DNA of 24,266 nucleotides from Akkermansia sp. (GTDB lineage: Bacteria > Verrucomicrobiota > Verrucomicrobiia > Verrucomicrobiales > Akkermansiaceae), in NCBI GenBank assembly GCA_017555465.1, contig JAFZGH010000055.1:1-24266 (forward strand), given 5' to 3'. The first letter of the stretch is position 1. The number at the start of each line of letters is the position of its first letter. The notes under the pieces were generated by a model. That model had not been told where the DNA came from. It saw only the letters and a program-made list of their open reading frames with translations, and ran no database searches. Below are positions 22,160 to 24,266 of this stretch, in pieces. Position numbers and translations under genes: made by a program.

Positions 22160-22569
22160 GTGAACCTGAAAACACTGTGCAGTTTGTTACTTCCTTCCTC
22201 TTTCCATTCCGTGGCGCTGCGGGTCTCGTAGCCATCGGGTTCCAGCGTGAGTGTGACGGCATGAGGGGCAGAGTCCTCCCATTGCCCCTGAATCTCGATT
22301 TCCATGAGACCGCTCAGCGGTAGTTGCAGCTCAAACTCACTGGGAGATTGACTGCAATCTACATCCAGCCACTCCTCTTTGCCCAGTCTTACCTGCAGCT
22401 GCCTGGGCTGGCCTGTGAAGCGCATGGTGGCATAGACACTGCGGCGCGCCGCTTCCTCTGCCCGGATTTCAACAGCTGGTGCATCGTTGTTACCGGTAAG
22501 CATGGGCAGGGGAATTCCTACCAGAATTACCCCGGCCAGTGTGAGCAGAAATGTGACGCGTGGTGACAT
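22153..22569 (-). CDS. Small anchored protein of unknown function
   Basis: I do not recognise this protein. From the ATG at 22569 it has 138 residues; a TTG at 22611 would give 152, but that codon lies within the likely -35 box. A hydrophobic N-terminus (about 4-22, RVTFLLTLAGVILVGIPLP) suggests a signal anchor, with the rest outside. The body looks beta-rich (for example ATMRFTGQPRQLQVRLG and FELQLPLSGLMEIEIQG), possibly an Ig- or CBM-like sandwich. It overlaps the metal ABC ATPase start by seven bases, so it is likely co-translated and may be an accessory of that transporter. That is inferred from gene order; it is not a known ZnuA-type binding protein. Confidence 0.7.
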   Translation of the reverse strand: MSPRVTFLLTLAGVILVGIPLPMLTGNNDAPAVEIRAEEAARRSVYATMRFTGQPRQLQVRLGKEEWLDVDCSQSPSEFELQLPLSGLMEIEIQGQWEDSAPHAVTLTLEPDGYETRSATEWKEEGSNKLHSVFRFTW

Positions 22570-22582
22570 ACGGAACGAGATA

Positions 22583-22611
22583 AGCTTATGTCCTGATGCT
22601 CTTTTTGTCAA
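22583..22611 (-). promoter_or_regulatory. Promoter of the 138-residue protein - metal ABC unit
   Basis: On the minus strand TTGACA (22611-22606), 17 bases, TAAGCT (22588-22583), then 13 bases to the ATG at 22569. The -35 box contains the TGA stop codon of the upstream glycosidase-like gene. Confidence 0.6.
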
Positions 22612-24266
22612 TGGCGCTGCAAGACATGCGGTGCGGCGGCGTCAAACTTTTTGATGGCGTTCAGGTGTTCCGGTGTAAGCTCATCATCACTGAAGATGCT
22701 AATGCCGTGAACGCCTGTGGCGCGGAGGGATTCCAGATGCTCAAGCAGGTTGCCTGGTGGTACATCCGGCAAATGCACGCCAGGCGCCATAGGAATGCGC
22801 CCCTGGGTTTCCTGTGCCGCCTGGCGGGTAATGTCTGCTGCCCAGTCTGCGGGCTTGTTGTAGAAGGAATGATAGGCCATGGGCAGCACAAGATCTGCGT
22901 GGAACTGGCTCCAGTCCTGGTGCACCATGCGCGCAGCCAGTGACGGGCTGGGGAACACGGCACTGGCGGCGATAAGTCCGTGCTTCCGGATTTCCTCCGC
23001 GATGCGGTTGAAGACATTGGCCACGCTGCGTTCGCGGAACTCTTTCCAGCCGGGCTCATGGCCGTTTTTGTAGAGAGCTTTGCAGGTGTCGCAGAAGCAG
23101 TAATCGAAAGCCGGAATCACCTGACTCATATCAAGCCCGTACTTACTCCAGAGCCCGCGCGGTAATTCCACATCCGGCAGTCGCATGTAATCTGTCTGAA
23201 TCCCCGTGAGGCCAGGAATGGCTGCCAGCTGGTGTACTTGCTCCAGCAAGTGCTGCTGCACTTCCTTGTTGTTGGGGCAGAGGAACTGGTAATATTCCAC
23301 AAAAGGCCGGTTCTGGGGCAGGTGGCAGGATTTGCCTTCGGCGTTGATGGCGTACCAATCCGGGTGCTGCAGTGCAACCTTGTCACCCGGCCGGTTCAGA
23401 GCCCAGAGCCATGCGTATACACGCAGCCCGGCCAATCTGGCAAGCGGGGTCAGCTGCGCAATGCGCTCTGCGGAGCCATCGATGATAAGCGAATCAATCC
23501 CGGACTCTGCATAGTGGGTGAAGTGCTGAAGCCACTCCATGGGGCTGCGTGTGTTGTTGCCATGCACCCAGAGGAAAAGCTCCGGTTGATGCAGGGCCGA
23601 CCGGGTGCAGGCAAAACGGCCCTCACTATCCAGCCTCATCTCTGCACCAGTGCTGGCACAGCGTGTGGTGAGTACAAAAAAATCTTCAGTGGGGAAACTC
23701 ATGTTGATACCAGGTACCACCATGCTGCGGTCAAAAACGCCCTTTTTGTTGCGGTGCTCCAGCTGGGCGTTCAGCACATCGTAGAGCTTCAGCCGCGCGT
23801 TGTCGGAAAGCTCCGGCGGAGCGGATTCCCAGACATGGGGCGGATTCTGGCTGAAGATGACGCGCCCCCAGTGTTCAGGCCGGTGGATATTGACCTTACC
23901 CGTTGGCGCCCAGACGTGGTTACTTTCCGGCGCCGGGAGTTTCTCGTAGCCGTTTTCGGTGGGTTTTACCTGCCAGTTGACGCGGGAGAAGTTCATGCGC
24001 ATACTGCTGCCGGGCTCTGGCGCCTTGCTGGTGCGCGGCAGGTGGGCGTGGCTGGTGATGCTGCTCCAGGGAATGGCCAGCTCTACACTCCAGCCATCGT
24101 CGGCATCGTCCGGGGTATTCAGCGTGCCGCGCAGGTGCACGGCATGTTTCAGTCCCTTTATTTCCCAATCGTGCAGAATGTTTGCATCATTGAAACGGTA
24201 CGGGCGCGTGATGAATAAATCCCAGGTGGTGTTCAGCTCGTTGATTTCCAGTTCGATGTAATTGAG
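22608..24266 (-). CDS. CBM9-like plus glycosyl-hydrolase-like (GHL10 type) protein, 5' end missing
   Basis: The frame is open to the window edge, giving 552 residues without a start. The N-terminal part (about 1-145) has CBM9-like phrases: YIELEINELNTTWDLFITRP, HDWEIKGLKHAVHLRGTLN, GWSVELAIPW and VNIHRPEHWGRVIFSQ, a family that binds sugar-chain ends. From about 235 on there is a TIM-barrel-like region of the family-10 glycosyl-hydrolase-like kind, with WLQHFTHYAESGIDSLIIDG, GIQTDYMRLPDVELP, a CFCDTC cysteine cluster and ADLVLPMAYHSFYNKP. Together they suggest a secreted enzyme acting on host or dietary glycans; the signal peptide would lie outside the window. The substrate is not known. It ends in the TGA that is part of the next promoter, just before the 138-residue protein. 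Confidence 0.8.
   Translation of the reverse strand, partial: LNYIELEINELNTTWDLFITRPYRFNDANILHDWEIKGLKHAVHLRGTLNTPDDADDGWSVELAIPWSSITSHAHLPRTSKAPEPGSSMRMNFSRVNWQVKPTENGYEKLPAPESNHVWAPTGKVNIHRPEHWGRVIFSQNPPHVWESAPPELSDNARLKLYDVLNAQLEHRNKKGVFDRSMVVPGINMSFPTEDFFVLTTRCASTGAEMRLDSEGRFACTRSALHQPELFLWVHGNNTRSPMEWLQHFTHYAESGIDSLIIDGSAERIAQLTPLARLAGLRVYAWLWALNRPGDKVALQHPDWYAINAEGKSCHLPQNRPFVEYYQFLCPNNKEVQQHLLEQVHQLAAIPGLTGIQTDYMRLPDVELPRGLWSKYGLDMSQVIPAFDYCFCDTCKALYKNGHEPGWKEFRERSVANVFNRIAEEIRKHGLIAASAVFPSPSLAARMVHQDWSQFHADLVLPMAYHSFYNKPADWAADITRQAAQETQGRIPMAPGVHLPDVPPGNLLEHLESLRATGVHGISIFSDDELTPEHLNAIKKFDAAAPHVLQRH

Overview
The window reads as a chromosomal segment of a Gram-negative, probably gut-associated bacterium. 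A Verrucomicrobiota member of the Akkermansia type is my best guess. This rests on moderate-to-high G+C, lipid A synthesis (lpxK), lipobox proteins, a CBM9-type carbohydrate-active enzyme, and the complete lack of Shine-Dalgarno sequences ahead of the genes. The taxon is inferred from gene content and was not checked by any search.

Layout. Positions 1-608 hold a decayed RHS/YD-repeat gene with two frame changes. It is followed by about 320 bases without a gene that carry two strong inverted repeats. A C_GCAxxG-type small protein (minus) and asnS (plus) diverge near 1.4 kb. lpxK follows asnS from its own promoter. A bidirectional hairpin at 4.1 kb separates lpxK from a large, convergent ArnT-like membrane glycosyltransferase with an unusual extra N-terminal membrane half. 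From 11.7 to 6.4 kb a five-gene minus-strand unit runs: secreted coiled-coil protein, two small secreted proteins, DUF1015 protein, serA. It has a promoter at its head and a hairpin terminator at its foot. From 14.5 to 11.8 kb a minus-strand lipoprotein, a fumarylacetoacetate-hydrolase-family enzyme and pyrD form another unit, again closed by a hairpin.

A divergent promoter pair at 14.5 kb also serves the plus-strand Nudix - trmO - serine hydrolase chain, whose genes overlap. Its end overlaps the end of a convergent ruvB - amidase unit by 22 bases. Next on the minus strand come a GspG-like pseudopilin and a DAHP synthase 3 bases apart, ending in a strong terminator. At the right edge a CBM9 plus glycosidase-like gene (cut by the window) leads into a 152-codon reading frame of unknown function and a metal-type ABC ATPase and permease, all overlapping.

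Most genes are housekeeping: tRNA charging and modification, lipid A, serine, aromatic and pyrimidine synthesis, recombination, wall turnover. The most unusual signals are: (i) promoters whose -10 box lies only 6-13 bases before the ATG, predicting leaderless or near-leaderless mRNAs; (ii) the two-part glycosyltransferase; (iii) the secreted-protein plus serine-synthesis unit; (iv) the ABC metal importer with a His-rich ATPase and no visible binding protein. I see no tRNA, rRNA, CRISPR array or complete mobile element.
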